From Methanosarcinaceae archaeon (lineage in GTDB: Archaea > Halobacteriota > Methanosarcinia > Methanosarcinales > Methanosarcinaceae), in assembly GCA_030609665.1 (NCBI GenBank), contig JAUWBW010000004.1, forward strand, positions 1-21,646: a DNA stretch of 21,646 bases, given 5' to 3'. Below, one piece after another: positions 21,565 to 21,646 of the stretch. Numbering within the stretch: the stretch's first letter is position 1; each line of letters begins with the position of its first letter. The notes beneath the pieces are model-generated. The model had not been told where the DNA came from. It saw only the letters and a list, made by a program, of their open reading frames with translations, and searched no databases. A program made the translations under genes and the position numbers.

Positions 21565-21646
21565 AATACATAGTTAACACTGATTACATATAAACATATG
21601 TGCCGTGGCAAAATTTGAGCACGTCGCTTGTCAGTGATAGTGACAT

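Noticed and set aside
1..21646. tRNA, rRNA or CRISPR arrays
   Set aside because: I found no cloverleaf with a GGTTCGAATCC-type arm, no rRNA-like stretches and no regularly spaced 25-40 bp repeats; the only tandem units are the short ones at 3891 and 13698.

Overview
The window looks like archaeal chromosome, most likely from a methanogen-related lineage (Methanosarcinia or ANME type). Genes are preceded by TATA boxes placed for leaderless transcripts or by GAGGTG-type ribosome binding sites. There is a remnant of the archaeal/eukaryotic export factor NMD3, a secreted protein with a VPxxxP C-terminal anchor, archaeal-type ATPase and toxin-antitoxin modules, and a DUF362 double-ferredoxin protein. 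The lineage is inferred from gene families only.

Layout. 1-2926: the end of a radical SAM gene faces a UbiB/ABC1 kinase gene; between them lie degraded 3' ends of both genes and a small zinc-ribbon gene. 3010-6207: a relBE-type pair with a frameshifted toxin, an archaeal ATPase fused to a PD-(D/E)xK-like domain behind three tandem 15-bp repeats, and an intact DUF7557/RelE-type pair. 6291-8502: a SEC-C/HEAT protein between two broken cupin fragments, the second joined to the start of an FTR1 iron permease gene. 8760-11395: an AT-rich gene split by a complete 1523-bp insertion sequence. The element has perfect 17-bp inverted repeats, a perfect 9-bp target duplication, a DDE transposase and a second, divergent gene of 100 codons. 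11521-13627: a small membrane protein, a YbjQ-family protein and a cell-surface terpene-cyclase-like toroid protein. 13961-15471: a scrapyard containing two hsdS 3' ends flanking an AhpD-like gene, a frameshifted vapB, a vapC cut after 17 codons, a 118-bp piece of the DUF362 gene, and an nmd3 pseudogene. 15760-20176: two surface lipoproteins, one with DUF4352-like repeats and one with beta-helix and glycoside-hydrolase domains, separated by a dead zinc-ribbon gene. 20294-21355: the intact DUF362 ferredoxin.

The most striking feature is the density of gene scars. Short pieces of genes, several with an intact or second copy in the same window, lie beside or around intact accessory genes. This suggests repeated tandem duplication and deletion, together with decay of toxin-antitoxin and restriction genes. 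The best single discovery is the insertion sequence with its passenger gene. Its boundaries, target duplication and the restored host reading frame (367 codons) can all be read directly from the sequence.
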